Shown here: piece by piece, positions 52,901-56,145 of the stretch | Layout: every line of letters begins with the position of its first letter | How positions within the stretch are numbered: position 1 is the first letter of the stretch | NCBI GenBank assembly: GCA_947247005.1 | Contig: OX365956.1 | Span: 10,808,089 to 10,872,088, forward strand | Source of the DNA: Spisula solida | Lineage: Eukaryota; Mollusca; Bivalvia; Venerida; Mactridae | Direction: 5' to 3' | Length of the DNA: 64,000 bases | Notes under the pieces: model-generated | What the model saw: only the letters and a program-made list of their open reading frames with translations | Told to the model about the DNA's origin: nothing | Databases searched by the model: none | Made by a program: the position numbers and the translations under genes

Positions 52901-55458
52901 GAAATCGAAATTCAATCCAGACAAATAGGAACAATGTACACGATTTGGCACTTGCAAACTTGTTTGAGCATTTTAAGATACAATGTCGAATCCCTGTGCT
53001 GCTACTTGCGTTGTTATTTTTTTAGCATAAATCAGATGGTTATTATATTACAAGTATTTAACTGTATGGCACGTCCATTTTGTTCCCAATATGCAAGATA
53101 AAATATATTGTTAATATGTTTCAATTGTATATATAATCTTGAAAAAGTATCAATATTCATGGCGAATAAATTTTCGTTGATTTCGCGGATTAACTGATAT
53201 TTTTGTTTCTATAGGGCTGGGGTCTGTACTCGGAATACCTTGGTGAAGAAATGGGTCTGTATGAGGACGATTATGAGATGTAAGTAATTACATGATTACC
53301 GTAATTATACTGTAACTGTCTTTCGTGGCCGAGTAATTAATGCATGGTTTGTTAGCGGAAGGTCGGAGACTCGAATCCTGAAGGGGATTGGTTCTAATGT
53401 CACCATAATGTTGCTATATTAGTAATTAAATAATGATTACCAGTGAGTGTGGTGTTGGACACTAATGATATTTACATTTAGTTTGGTAGTCAATTCAAGC
53501 AGTATGGTCTCATATGACAAAATGTATGATGTGACAATGCAATAAATGGACAAAGGTAACATTATGGCCGGTAATACTAACATATTTGAATAATAATGAA
53601 TGTGTAAAATACAGTGTTCGTTGTACAGACGACGTCAAGACTCACGTTTTTAACAATGAAATAATCGAATCAGAACATCAACGCATCAACATAGATCAAC
53701 AGGAATGTATGTCTCCGAGAGGTGTTGTCGTGGAGAGATACCTGGACAACGACGGATATCGTATAATCGAATCATGTTTTTATCTGGCATGCGGCCGCCT
53801 CGATATTCTAGTAGTAAGCGTCATCTTCGAGAGTGAGTTGTCTCTCGTTCGATCTCAGACCGCGACATAGGATACGAGAGTCGATTAAATAGTACTGGTA
53901 TATTTCACTTGTTTGACGCTTAGCGTGACAGTTAGTTGCACGTACCGTAACTGCCGGTTCTCCCGGTGTCACGATAATGTGATTAGATAGTCTCCATATG
54001 ACCACACTACCATTGACCAGTAGAACTTAATGAAATATCAAAAATATATACATTTATATATTTCAGGATGGGAAGATACAGCTATGAGATATTGCGAGCT
54101 AGCCGCCTTGTAGTTGATACTGGATTACACTACAAAAAGTACGGTTTTCTAAACAGTTAATTATCGGCCATTAAGCAGCTTATATAACAAACGTTAGTAA
54201 GTATACATAACCGCATGTATGAAATACTTTCGATTGAAGTCCAATACCAGTATACTGGACAGGAACAGGAAGTCGTTGTGCTAATAAAGGTCTCAGGGTT
54301 CAGGTTAAAATATTCAACAGCAATTAAAGGTATATTCCATGCAAATATAAAAAGCTATGTTTGCCTCCTTTTAAAAATGTCAAATATTAGAATTATTTAT
54401 TATCATTATGTATCAGATGGTCACGTGATGAGGCCATACAATACCTGGAAGATCATACAGCTTTGTTTGGTGGAGGTTCAGCCAATGAAATCGATCGTTA
54501 CATCACGTGGCCTGGCCAGGCATGCGCATACAAGTTGGGTGAAATAAAAATGAAGCAAATGCGACACAAGGCAGAAATAGAACTAGGTATGTATTTTCCG
54601 AGTTCTGGATTTTTTATCACAATGAGTCTACACAGCCCCTGGGTCGATCTATGGCCACGTTAGGCCTAAGATGAAACAAAAATGTTACCAGTGATATCCT
54701 TGCTAAATGCTCGACAGGAAATTTGGCTCTCACACCCAACAGTCTAGTGGCCAAAAAATCCCTAATGAAGGAGGTGTCGACAGGGATTAATATAAGTTCT
54801 ACCAACTTGTTCATAATCGACCAATGGATAATAATACATAAACTGAACATTTTAATCTGATTACTAATAGTGTACGCTGAGCGCTAAGAATTGCAGATAG
54901 ACCAATAGGAGAGATCACCGTATTCATATGCAAAATGCCCACCCACAATCTATTCGATGAATGAACAATAAAAACCTGCCATTCACCAATAGCTAGCTGG
55001 TGGTATGATTCATACCTTTGTATACGAACATGATTTCTCCTATACACGTTTAATGACTTTGATTCGCCCCACAATGTGATCAAACCACAAAATGCTGTCT
55101 TCGAGGCGGCCACTCTAACTACTGGAAAACAGTGTGTTGTGAAACTCCCTTATATAGCAACAAACAAACTATATTACTAGATAGTTTTCTTGAACGTAAC
55201 TTCCATTAGCCATTCTTTGAAACTGTTTAGAAACGTTATATAAACATTTATGTTTCAGGTTCGAAATTTGATGTGAAGGAATTCCATCTACAGATATTAG
55301 AGAACGGTGCGATGCCAATGAACGTCCTGGATGGTGTTATAGATGATTGGATAGACGTTGTTAAACATGACCATACAAGCGCATGTTCCATATATCATGG
55401 GACACTAACGTACATACTGGTCATGTGTGTCATGGCTATCTTCATCAAAACCCACTGA
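1474..55458 (+). CDS. DUF885-family putative metallohydrolase, 17 coding exons, cell-surface or secreted
   Basis: Exons: 1474-1555, 3322-3470, 3794-3924, 17964-18093, 36314-36382, 38346-38461, 39496-39577, 40090-40257, 41987-42073, 42453-42547, 42926-43027, 52105-52165, 52775-52879, 53215-53279, 54067-54138, 54417-54586, 55259-55458. All have GT-AG borders and compatible phases, totalling 1884 nt (627 residues), the usual size of the family. Residues 1-27 are a signal peptide. The family block FWNWRMKENP follows at about residue 38. HEANPGHH (residues 415-422) and EGWGLYSE (459-466) are the conserved metal-site-like motifs; RLVVDTGLH and the EIDRYITWPGQACAYK block follow. About nine N-x-S/T sequons (for example NRT, NVS, NGS, NDT) fit a secretory route. 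The last 20 residues are hydrophobic, either a membrane anchor or a GPI signal. Family membership is clear. Metal dependence is inferred from the motifs, and the substrate is unknown. Introns 3, 4 and 11 carry large repeats and intron 11 carries an antisense caveolin. Confidence 0.9.
2190..3020. repeat. 50-bp minisatellite, about 16 copies, in intron 1
   Basis: The unit begins TGTACTGCACAATGTAGTGC and continues with CCATATTCTG, ATGTTACCCG and TGTTGTGACG, with an exact 50-base period through most of the array. The first copies (from about 2190) are more diverged. Two main variants alternate (CCATATTCTG and TCTTATACTG). Confidence 0.95.
3085..3150 (-). repeat. tRNA-related SINE remnant
   Basis: The minus strand reads like a tRNA 5' half (CTTGCTCAGCTGGTAAAGCA, box-A-like). 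It has no clear box B and no folded tRNA, so it is a degraded SINE at best. Confidence 0.3.
3322..3470 (+). CDS. DUF885 gene, exon 2 (FWNWRMKENP block)
   Basis: The acceptor AAAG|GA is weak, with a poor pyrimidine tract, but the phase fits exon 1. The exon encodes the family N-terminal motif DDFWNWRMKENPTISSY and ends at CGG|GTATGA. Confidence 0.8.
3794..3924 (+). CDS. DUF885 gene, exon 3
   Basis: TTTTTCAG|ACTGAC starts the exon and GCGGA|GTGAGT ends it in phase 2. It encodes a helical segment with SDRLSAINRNDLDQSG, continuing the family alignment directly from exon 2. The following intron is 14.0 kb. Confidence 0.85.
4413..4452 (+). repeat. Inverted repeat partner of 9241-9281
   Basis: The segment (ATAGTCCGTTTGCGGCGAAA, then AATCGTCTAAA) reappears inverted at 9241-9281 with a few differences. 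The two copies flank the LINE at 5.0-8.8 kb. They could be the terminal repeats of an older DNA transposon into which the LINE inserted, or two unrelated copies of one repeat. Confidence 0.5.
4997..8795 (+). mobile_element. Apparently full-length non-LTR retrotransposon (LINE), sense, in intron 3
   Basis: A single long ORF (PHD finger, endonuclease, reverse transcriptase) is followed by a short 3' UTR that ends in a tetranucleotide tail, (ATAG)n at about 8773-8787, as in CR1/L2/jockey-type elements. The 5' boundary is a guess from the start of GC-richer sequence near 5000. No stop or frameshift interrupts the ORF, which suggests a recent insertion. Confidence 0.85.
5374..8586 (+). CDS. LINE polyprotein: PHD finger, APE-type endonuclease, reverse transcriptase
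   Basis: The open frame runs from 5305, but the first ATG gives an odd signal-like leader, so the ATG at 5374 (MSESDPPSAPCGSC) is preferred, giving 1070 residues. A PHD-type zinc finger (CGSC, CEQC, WYHPDC, CLAC) is at the N-terminus. The endonuclease shows NFNAQSI, GTETWL, AAYYRP, LLGDFNYP and LSDHDMV. The RT shows AAGPDQ, YRPISLT, QHGFRSKRSC, DFSKAFDKV, SGVPQGSVLGP and FADD. All catalytic motifs are intact. It nicks target DNA and copies its own RNA. The closest clade is CR1/jockey-like by motif style; this is not resolved here. It is transcribed in the same direction as the host gene. Confidence 0.92.
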   Translation: MSESDPPSAPCGSCDLEVVDRGILCEQCSQWYHPDCQDIGDETYDFLTDKPVFSWDCLACGNTNLTKSSIQSPLSSFSTGNSFSSLSDQPPESEQNNLRTNSQQTSKPRAPPKKLSQPKCLKVLNFNAQSINKDSKRDQLHTVLDQYKPDVVIGTETWLSSETYDSEIMPPELGYDIYRKDRGSRGGGLMILVSSKFLTQRVTQFETNCEILWVKIELAGAKPLHIAAYYRPKESDISSQDELKRSLELIRQIKGPKWLLGDFNYPKFTWNDNEPYIMTDCKFMNMYHQFIEILDDHNLTQMVTMPTRGNNILDLFLCDNPSLVTKVDILPGLSDHDMVYAEVNIRPQFSKHKPRSMHMYKRADWDALKPDLERFKDSFMETCHDKLVNCLWTDFKNALYKGINGHVPQKTVSSKTSLPWINQEIKRHIRKRDSLFHKYKKSRRQSDRQSFIDARHIVKQKLKEAHNKYIESILDLATSEDPGTKTTFTSKKLFSLLNNSKQDSKGISSLGSDGKLYTDNKNMANILNAQFQSVFTPKSPLSLQQISNMANQPTPGTDTQCMSPITISTNGIMKLLKDINPHKAAGPDQMKPLVLQQLSSTIAPIIQVIFQKSIDSGRVPNDWNTANVCPIYKKGDKCNPANYRPISLTCVLCKLLEHIVASNVVAHLDSNDILYDLQHGFRSKRSCETQLVMLVEDLLRGSLSGQQSDLIMLDFSKAFDKVNHEKLIFKLHQYGIRGQTLQWIRAFLSNRSQQVVLENDTSDSVPVTSGVPQGSVLGPILFLIYINDLPDDIKSKVRLFADDTAVYLAVSNLQDAKLLQDDLNRLQEWEALWDMDFNPQKCTVIQVTRSKHPVPSTYTLHGQTLENVTCAKCLGVDISSDLTWTHHIDRATTSANRTLGFLKRNIRTQNPSVRQIAYKALVRPVIEYSSPVWSPYTKDLIDRVEMIQRRAARWVCSDYSYYSSVTGMLEKLRWRSLQDRRSDARLCLFYKIVHGLVAIQMPPYITHPARTSRTHHPLAFRQIHCRVDYYKYSFFPLAVIQWNRLPSNIVMLPTLENFKEAVCTIPHTMP
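8800..10280. other. Intron 3, no gene seen
   Basis: AT-rich intron sequence holding the inverted repeat at 9241-9281. A TGACGTCA palindrome lies at about 9351. Short open frames here show no recognisable domain. Confidence 0.4.
9241..9281 (-). repeat. Inverted repeat partner of 4413-4452
   Basis: Reverse complement of the 4413-4452 segment: TTTAGACGAT, a T-run, CGCTGCAAACGGGCTATA. The sequence further inside each copy diverges quickly, so only about 40 bases support the pairing. Confidence 0.5.
10280..10945. repeat. Dispersed repeat, tandem copies of a roughly 140-bp unit
   Basis: Phrases such as TTGACCTTGTGACCTAG, ATGACCCAATATCGAACTTG and CAAGTTTCATAAAGATT recur in the same order four or five times, about 125-145 bases apart. 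The same unit appears at 13595-14060. From memory this repeat is widespread in bivalve genomes. Confidence 0.8.
10946..12494. other. Intron 3, no gene seen
   Basis: AT-rich unique-looking sequence. A loose local duplication around 11415-11475 (ACTACCGTGCAACTTATTAC and similar) is the only pattern noticed. Confidence 0.35.
12495..12990. repeat. About 40-bp degenerate minisatellite
   Basis: GCTTACAGTGCTTTGATTCA followed by GAATGTCGAGCAAACAGCCA recurs about 12 times with substitutions and small indels. Confidence 0.88.
12991..13594. other. Intron 3, no gene seen
   Basis: Unique-looking intron sequence. A TGACGTCA palindrome is at about 13436. I see no coding signal. Confidence 0.35.
13595..14060. 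repeat. Second block of the TGACCTTGTGACCTAG dispersed repeat
   Basis: Three to four copies of the unit described at 10280-10945, same strand, ending where the 21-bp minisatellite begins. Confidence 0.8.
14066..14660. repeat. 21-bp minisatellite, array 1
   Basis: About 28 copies of a 21-base unit containing GGGTTATACATGTAATATGC, with periodic variants (AGAGCTATACATGCAATATG, TATTCAGGGTTATACGTG) that form a longer pattern of four to five units. The unit length is a multiple of three, so all frames stay open and give heptapeptide repeats; this is not coding evidence. Confidence 0.95.
14663..14802. repeat. 140-bp near-perfect palindrome
   Basis: GAAACTCGGGTCACTGTCCG at the left end is matched in reverse complement by CGGACAGTGACCCGAGTTTC at the right. 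Inner blocks AACAATGTTATCAG and GATATCGTCCGGG also pair, leaving a loop of about 20 bases around 14731. It would form a long hairpin and may be a foldback element. Confidence 0.9.
14803..16022. mobile_element. Putative 1.2-kb TIR element splitting the 21-bp array
   Basis: The left end TATTTATCATGCAAC (14803-14817) is repeated inverted at 16008-16022, with weaker pairing further in. The 21-bp satellite lies on both sides, so the segment plus the adjoining palindrome interrupts what was one array. A smaller stem (GTTCTCAGG ... CCTGAGAAC) is at about 15930-15961. No transposase is visible, so it would be non-autonomous. Confidence 0.5.
16022..17945. repeat. 21-bp minisatellite, array 2
   Basis: About 90 copies of the same unit as array 1 (GGGTTATACATGTAATATGC and variants). 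It runs to within about 20 bases of the acceptor of exon 4 of the DUF885 gene. Confidence 0.95.
17964..18093 (+). CDS. DUF885 gene, exon 4
   Basis: TACTTACAG|ATATGG to AGACAG|GTATGT. It encodes YGALSPISFLEGIQHYGKPY and YIDRLHAVQRQ. The single leading base completes the codon left by exon 3. The 21-bp satellite ends only about 20 bases before this acceptor. Confidence 0.88.
18391..18637 (+). mobile_element. Palindrome-rich dispersed element, copy 1
   Basis: It begins GGCGTGTACGGAATCCTGTT and contains the perfect 14-base palindrome GCGATAATTATCGC twice (18450, 18471), a third near-copy, and GCGAAATTTAA/TTTCGC motifs. An inverted copy lies at 35671-35931. Probably a MITE-like repeat; termini and target duplication are not resolved. 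Confidence 0.7.
18638..19430. other. Intron 4, no gene seen
   Basis: Somewhat GC-richer than its surroundings, with a loose repeat of TAATCGGTCACCTGGTCA/TAATCCGTCACC near 18895-18930. No coding or RNA gene signal. Confidence 0.35.
19431..20520. repeat. About 99-bp tandem repeat, about 11 copies
   Basis: CCAACTGTCCAATGTAGCTG recurs at roughly 19451, 19549, 19649, 19751, 19849 and onward. Each unit also holds TGTCCATTCTGAATGTCC and ATAATTGTTTGATAGTCATG. Within a unit TGTCCATTC is itself a subrepeat. Confidence 0.92.
20521..21330. other. Intron 4, no gene seen
   Basis: AT-rich sequence between the 99-bp repeat and the Polinton-like element. I see nothing assignable. Confidence 0.35.
22028..22162. 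repeat. CCG/CCA triplet tract
   Basis: An uninterrupted run of CCG, CCA and CAC triplets (pyrimidine-rich on this strand). It gives Pro-, Thr/Ala- or Gly/Trp-rich frames depending on phase. It sits directly upstream of the integrase remnant and may be an expanded linker. Confidence 0.95.
22169..22567 (+). pseudogene. Polinton integrase C-terminal remnant with chromodomain
   Basis: The first 91 codons carry the Polinton integrase tail (DNVRISHLKNVFTRAYDE, VYRIRDLQHENIKGTFYQ, SELQK). A TAA at 22442-22444 interrupts it. The same frame then continues with IDNILKTKG, HFVSWKNNPKKFNSWIKASD, a chromodomain-like end, to TAA at 22565. There is no ATG; the first codon of the open stretch is TTG and the frame runs into the triplet tract. 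The catalytic core is missing, so it is not functional. Confidence 0.85.
23690..24842 (-). repeat. 25-bp satellite, inverted arm
   Basis: About 45 copies of a 25-base unit containing GTATGCAGTACAACCTCTAT or CATACAGTACAACCTCTATA. The reverse complement (TTGTACTGTATGACAACTAT plus AGAGG) is the unit of the much longer array that starts at 24985, so the two arrays face each other. Confidence 0.95.
24843..24985. other. Spacer between the two inverted satellite arms
   Basis: About 140 bases with little satellite similarity (TTGATATTGGTGATACCGTC and onward), regaining degenerate 25-bp units at its right edge. This is the turning point of the inverted arrays. Confidence 0.8.
24986..29810 (+). repeat. 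25-bp satellite, homogenised block
   Basis: About 190 copies with an almost indel-free 25-base period. The core is TGTACTGTATGACTACTACA with two main tails, GGGAC and GGGGT. A minority carry CCCACTACA or CCAATACA. The low divergence suggests recent expansion. Confidence 0.97.
29811..34092 (+). repeat. 25-bp satellite, diversified block with higher-order structure
   Basis: Same 25-base period, but units alternate between TGACAACTATAGAGGTTGTA and TGACCACTACATGGGTTGTA types. Marker variants such as TGGCCACTACATGAG recur at 31051, 31726 and 32926, that is 27 and 48 units apart. Copies decay after about 33.4 kb. Confidence 0.95.
34095..34390. repeat. 42-bp minisatellite, left part
   Basis: About seven copies of a unit containing TAGATTGGACGTATGTCCCA and TATAGGAACCCATGCATTCT. 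The related units at 35205-35405 lie on the other side of a LINE fragment. Confidence 0.9.
34454..34939 (+). pseudogene. C-terminal fragment of a LINE reverse transcriptase
   Basis: YRVALTRLRLSAHRLMVETG and, after a frame change near 34717, CLEDEYHLVMECGLYSDVRK and FIELITSQNVNINRRLAMYV match the C-terminal zinc-knuckle region of the LINE at 46.2-49.6 kb, though clearly diverged. Another frame change lies near 34505 (VYDKMYQ in one frame, NWKSELENSN in another). This is a 5'-truncated dead copy, with AT-rich 3' UTR to about 35200. Confidence 0.8.
35205..35405. repeat. 42-bp minisatellite, right part
   Basis: Four to five diverged units (AGATTGGACGTATAAACCAT, GTATGAACCC, ATTCTAATGGATGG) related to 34095-34390 in the same orientation. 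Confidence 0.8.
35671..35931 (-). mobile_element. Palindrome-rich dispersed element, copy 2 (inverted)
   Basis: Reverse complement of the element at 18391-18637, including GCGATAATTATCGC and the GAACAGGATTCCG terminus. It differs by scattered substitutions and a few short indels. Confidence 0.7.
35932..36313. other. End of intron 4, no confirmed gene
   Basis: A 60-codon open frame at 35973-36155 (MSRWKLMSFLDIGNRFLVVY...) has no recognised domain and no support from the flanking exons' phase. It is noted only as unassigned. Confidence 0.3.
36314..36382 (+). CDS. DUF885 gene, exon 5 (69 nt)
   Basis: GTTTGCAG|GTGGAT to TCACTG|GTATGT, phase 0 on both sides. It encodes VDGIKELGRRAIALNRTLHN, matching the family segment in which a helix is followed by a G.TLP-like turn. 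It lies between 18.2-kb and 2.0-kb introns. Confidence 0.82.
36433..36640 (+). repeat. tRNA-derived SINE-like element, intron 5
   Basis: GGTGGTCGAATGGGTAAAGC resembles a box A region and CTGGTTCGAATCTC (about 36485-36498) a box B, correctly spaced for a tRNA head. A non-tRNA tail follows. The acceptor stem does not pair well, so it is not a tRNA gene. Confidence 0.5.
36641..37685. other. Intron 5, no gene seen
   Basis: AT-rich sequence without a recognisable gene or obvious repeat up to the TIR element at 37686. Confidence 0.35.
37686..38311 (+). mobile_element. 626-bp TIR element, copy 1
   Basis: Ends ATCCTTTCCGCTACCA and TGGTAGCGGAAAGGAT are inverted repeats flanked by AT. It matches the element at 41168-41785 over its length, in the opposite orientation. 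A T-run (about 37905-37931) interrupts it. No transposase is present, so it is non-autonomous. Its right end lies about 34 bases before the acceptor of exon 6. Confidence 0.85.
38346..38461 (+). CDS. DUF885 gene, exon 6
   Basis: TATTTTAG|ACACGT to GTCAA|GTAAGT. It carries a cluster of N-glycosylation sequons (NNST, NNSN, NIT, NES). A TIR element ends about 34 bases upstream of the acceptor. Confidence 0.82.
38562..39085. repeat. 73-bp tandem repeat, about 7 copies, in intron 6
   Basis: GTGTAGCGGCCGTAATCCGT recurs at 38621, 38694, 38767 and 38840, and onward every 73 bases. Each unit also holds CACATAGTCAGTGTT and ACATATAAATCATGACTG. Confidence 0.93.
39496..39577 (+). CDS. DUF885 gene, exon 7
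   Basis: The acceptor ATACCAG|ACAG is chosen over the AG four bases later because only it keeps the frame (K-Q-DIKERGQ). The exon encodes AVQAYMEAFRDLKSFIVD and ends at GAT|GTACGT in phase 0. Confidence 0.85.
39700..39870 (+). repeat. SINE-like repeat, copy 1
   Basis: TGGGCTACCTGAGCTAACCT followed by GCATTCGAGTCTCC (box-B-like) is shared with 40340-40550, as are later short blocks (GCGCCA, AATTCACAT). Identity is moderate. Confidence 0.5.
40090..40257 (+). CDS. DUF885 gene, exon 8
   Basis: TATTCTAG|GAATAT to GAACAA|GTAAGT, 56 codons, phase 0. It encodes the well-conserved EYMPNTRDEYGVYAWDP, YYSECIKWHLS and DEVHNVGLEEVERI blocks. Confidence 0.9.
40340..40550 (+). repeat. SINE-like repeat, copy 2
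   Basis: Direct-orientation relative of 39700-39870: TTGGGCTACCTAAGGAAACC then TGCGTTCAAGTCTCC. Both copies sit in the introns flanking exon 8. Confidence 0.5.
40565..40640 (-). repeat. tRNA-related SINE fragment
   Basis: The minus strand shows TGACCTAGAGGTATGGCGCG (box-A-like) and TACTGATTCAACCCCG (box-B-like). It does not fold as an intact tRNA. Confidence 0.4.
41168..41785 (-). mobile_element. 618-bp TIR element, copy 2 (inverted)
   Basis: Same termini as 37686-38311 (ATCCTTTCCGCTACCATG and GTAGCGGAAAGGAT), in opposite orientation. It contains a C-run at about 41746-41760. Both copies keep a short open frame (41245-41439 here, + strand) reading VVHRFLGPLAPFKEGF. Confidence 0.85.
41987..42073 (+). 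CDS. DUF885 gene, exon 9
   Basis: TTTTTGCAG|ATAATG to ATACG|GTATGT, 29 codons in phase 0. It encodes MVRLGFNGSIAEFFKSLEGD, with an NGS sequon and an NDT sequon. Confidence 0.88.
42453..42547 (+). CDS. DUF885 gene, exon 10
   Basis: TTTTTTATAG|GAATTT to CTGTT|GTAAGT, ending in phase 2. It encodes ILKTYNDTVFQRINPKLSSI and FKNIPDVPLL. Confidence 0.88.
42926..43027 (+). CDS. DUF885 gene, exon 11
   Basis: TTTTTGCAG|GGTACA to GGAAGT|GTAAGT. It encodes the Gly-rich GLGGGYSSATENSPGVFSIN segment that precedes the metal-site exon. The next intron is 9.1 kb and holds caveolin and a LINE. Confidence 0.88.
43422..43566. mobile_element. 145-bp MITE, copy 1
   Basis: The left end GGTGGTATTCAATATTGATC is the reverse complement of the right end, which reads GATCAATATTGAATACCACC. 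The interior (AGGATAGCCAATCATATCGC) is shared with copy 2. Confidence 0.88.
43671..43816. mobile_element. 146-bp MITE, copy 2
   Basis: Same orientation and interior as 43422-43566, 105 bases downstream. The left end has one or two changes (GGGTGTATTCAGTATTGATC). Both copies lie downstream of the caveolin gene, in intron 11 of the DUF885 gene. Confidence 0.88.
44314..45324 (-). CDS. Caveolin family protein, two exons, nested antisense in DUF885 intron 11
   Basis: Exon 1 is 45324-45262 and exon 2 is 44637-44314, joined in phase 0 by AGA|GTAAGT and CATTTCAG|GTACAA, giving 128 residues. Residues 4-20 (DELDLVNRDPNNLNDHL) and FEDVLGEPEGAHSIDCVWK are the caveolin N-terminal and signature motifs. 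A hydrophobic hairpin (about residues 53-83) and HIWYITPLLR follow, as in the scaffold/intramembrane region. Caveolins coat and curve plasma-membrane pits. The ATG at 45324 has a good context (ACAATGG) and is the only in-frame ATG upstream of the motif. The protein is shorter than human caveolins (about 150-178) because its N-terminus is short. Exon 2 encodes 13 Cys, several near the C-terminus, the usual palmitoylation zone. A possible polyadenylation signal is AATAAA at 44004-43999 (minus). Confidence 0.92.
44638..45261 (-). other. Caveolin intron
   Basis: The 624-base intron between the two caveolin exons is AT-rich and holds no recognisable element. Confidence 0.85.
45741..45855. repeat. 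(CACACG)n / (CA)n microsatellite
   Basis: About 115 bases of CACACG hexamers passing into plain CA dinucleotides, within the LINE 3' UTR. It could form Z-DNA. Confidence 0.97.
46162..49598 (-). pseudogene. LINE ORF2: endonuclease plus reverse transcriptase, one frameshift
   Basis: The frame opens directly after the ORF1 stop (49599) with no ATG. The endonuclease shows LAWNVECL, FVFCSETW, CFAYIPP and IVGDLNARTG, but the usual SDH near its end reads FSSHVP. The frame stops at 47852-47850. Reading resumes one frame over with an ATG at 47832, consistent with loss of one base in ACAAAACAATG near 47857. The RT part has QFGFRKQKST, FVDFKKAFDTV, GVKQGETLSPLLF and LLFADDTVLFSYS, and the end carries a CLFCNMN...EDEYH zinc-knuckle-like motif. 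It is otherwise well preserved, so the break is recent. LINE clade not resolved. Confidence 0.88.
49599..50891 (-). CDS. LINE ORF1, L1-type nucleic-acid-binding protein
   Basis: 430 residues from the first ATG; a second ATG at 50873 (MSDVRMKKRRRRST) has a basic start and may be the real one. After a Pro/Thr-rich region, residues of about 115-235 look like a coiled coil (KIDIILSKVSKLDAIEEQQ and onward). Then come RDNMVFLGIPES, an RRM-like block with KIKIDRAHRSPGKQ and RAIIVKFLDTDSK, and a C-terminal domain ending VSLVRDKLYINNQLYVPGNN. This order (coiled coil, RRM, CTD) is that of L1 ORF1, an RNA chaperone that coats LINE RNA. It ends in TAG at 49601-49599, followed in frame by ORF2. Confidence 0.85.
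   Translation of the reverse strand: MWYVIHMSDVRMKKRRRRSTKGSNSNDVSETKEQVESNMAANAKTSKTLPVKPPDVTPNDPTPQHIGPTTSTSSVFNVGNLGGPAINPFLVYTQPDQQANKNAPTYHNPNQAHMMPMNTDLNSKIDIILSKVSKLDAIEEQQATIVSRLNMIDAKILDNKQLITNAQSKINEIESTTSFLSQVYDKVKTSNEMCSTEIKKLQGEVKVLSTANTNLSKANNELADDILDLKCRSMRDNMVFLGIPESTSTFVPVSDPNMATNTSQSGEVIESTDASIPVQQQSMETNSSQPGEVNASTNVLNGSYANAVSENCAEKWFMFCEQVLNIHDARSKIKIDRAHRSPGKQLAGKNRAIIVKFLDTDSKVHIKSALRSVWLNKTPYAVFDQLSREVQDRRKALIPIRDKAKTEGKRVSLVRDKLYINNQLYVPGNN
51001..52104. other. Rest of intron 11, no gene seen
   Basis: AT-rich sequence without recognisable genes or repeats, up to the acceptor of exon 12. Confidence 0.4.
52105..52165 (+). CDS. DUF885 gene, exon 12 (HEANPGHH motif)
   Basis: TGTTACAG|AGCGTT to ATGCAG|GTACTT. 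It encodes FFEMMALSLHEANPGHHMQ, the diagnostic HExxPGH-type motif of DUF885. Confidence 0.92.
52612..52745. repeat. 27-bp minisatellite carrying tandem CRE-like sites, intron 12
   Basis: ACACTAATG recurs at 52621, 52648, 52675, 52702 and 52729. Four of the units contain the palindrome TGACGTCA (52632, 52659, 52686, 52713), the consensus for CREB/ATF binding. Confidence 0.92.
52775..52879 (+). CDS. DUF885 gene, exon 13
   Basis: GGTTTACAG|CAAAGT to GGTGAG|GTAAAT, 35 codons. A competing donor five bases earlier (TATG|GTGAGG) breaks the frame, so GAG|GTAAAT is chosen. The final Glu begins the EGWGLYSE motif. Confidence 0.88.
53215..53279 (+). CDS. DUF885 gene, exon 14 (EGWGLYSE motif)
   Basis: TTCTATAG|GGCTGG to GAGAT|GTAAGT. 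It encodes GWGLYSEYLGEEMGLYED, the probable third metal-ligand region of the family. Confidence 0.9.
53310..53400 (+). repeat. tRNA-related SINE-like fragment, intron 14
   Basis: CGTGGCCGAGTAATTAATGC (box-A-like) and GGAGACTCGAATCC (box-B-like) are spaced as in a Ser/Leu-type tRNA head, but no acceptor stem is preserved. Confidence 0.45.
54067..54138 (+). CDS. DUF885 gene, exon 15
   Basis: ATTTCAG|GATGGG to AAAAA|GTACGG. It encodes SYEILRASRLVVDTGLHYK, one of the most conserved blocks of the family. Confidence 0.9.
54417..54586 (+). CDS. DUF885 gene, exon 16
   Basis: GTATCAG|ATGGTC to AACTAG|GTATGT. It encodes WSRDEAIQYLEDHTALFGGG and EIDRYITWPGQACAYKLGE, the family's C-terminal signature. 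Confidence 0.9.
55259..55458 (+). CDS. DUF885 gene, exon 17 (last coding exon)
   Basis: TGTTTCAG|GTTCGA starts the exon and TGA at 55456 ends it. It encodes FDVKEFHLQILENGAMPMNV and then a hydrophobic tail, TYILVMCVMAIFIKTH, consistent with a membrane anchor or GPI signal. No good AATAAA lies close by; the first clear one is at 56132-56137. Confidence 0.88.
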
Positions 55459-55881
55459 TGTTTATATTCATTCCAATTATTTAATATTATCGGTACATTA
55501 TAAACTCCACAAGTCAACGCGCATGCGTGGGAAAGGTGTGGCTTCCGGTGTAAATAATGAAGGAACCGGATGTTAAAATAGATATTAATCAGATGGTTGT
55601 TTAATGAACCAGCTGTGTGGTTTGCGTTCATATTTTATCTACATGTTCTATATTGGATAACTGCTTGGGGTATGGGATTGTGTACCACTGTAACTACGAA
55701 ATTCTTTATATAAGAAATGTTTGCAATATCTTGCAGAAGTATGCCTATTGCAGGTTGGCCAGGAAAGTGTCCCCCGTCCAATCATTATAGCGTAAAATGA
55801 GGCTGAAAGAAGACACTGACCCCCAATGCGGCCAATCAACCATTACAGTGCGAATAATATAATCAATGATTGATGCATTTC
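55459..55881. other. 3' flank or UTR of the DUF885 gene
   Basis: No gene is seen. This stretch probably includes the 3' UTR of the DUF885 transcript; a polyadenylation site is not obvious. Confidence 0.4.
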
Positions 55882-56123
55882 TTAAAGGGACATGTCCAGA
55901 AACTGGAGTGTCTTGGTTTGCATGCCACAAAATTGCAATTGTAAAACCAACTATTACCCTTTTAATGACGACAAAGATGTTTTGTTATTCTCGTAATATT
56001 TTTTTTAAAAAACTAGCGGGATATAACTTTTTTGCAGGGTTTTCATTTTTTGACTTAGGTATTAAAATAATACCAATTTGATTGCTATTCGAGACACTTC
56101 AGTTCCAGGGCATGTCCCTTTAA
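55882..56123. mobile_element. About 242-bp MITE
   Basis: TTAAAGGGACATGTCCAGAA at the left pairs with the reverse complement of the right end (GGGCATGTCCCTTTAA), and the match extends through CTGGAGTGTCT / AGACACTTCAG, about 30 bases in all with a few mismatches. No ORF. It lies about 420 bases after the DUF885 stop codon. Confidence 0.8.
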
Positions 56124-56145
56124 TATTTAATAATAAAAAACTACT

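Noticed and set aside
52787..53101. 104-codon frame starting inside exon 13
   Set aside because: The first part is exon 13 of the DUF885 gene and the rest reads through the donor GAG|GTAAAT into the intron.
53586..53870. 94-codon frame in intron 14
   Set aside because: No recognisable domain, no splice sites that fit the neighbouring exon phases, and a chance length for this base composition.
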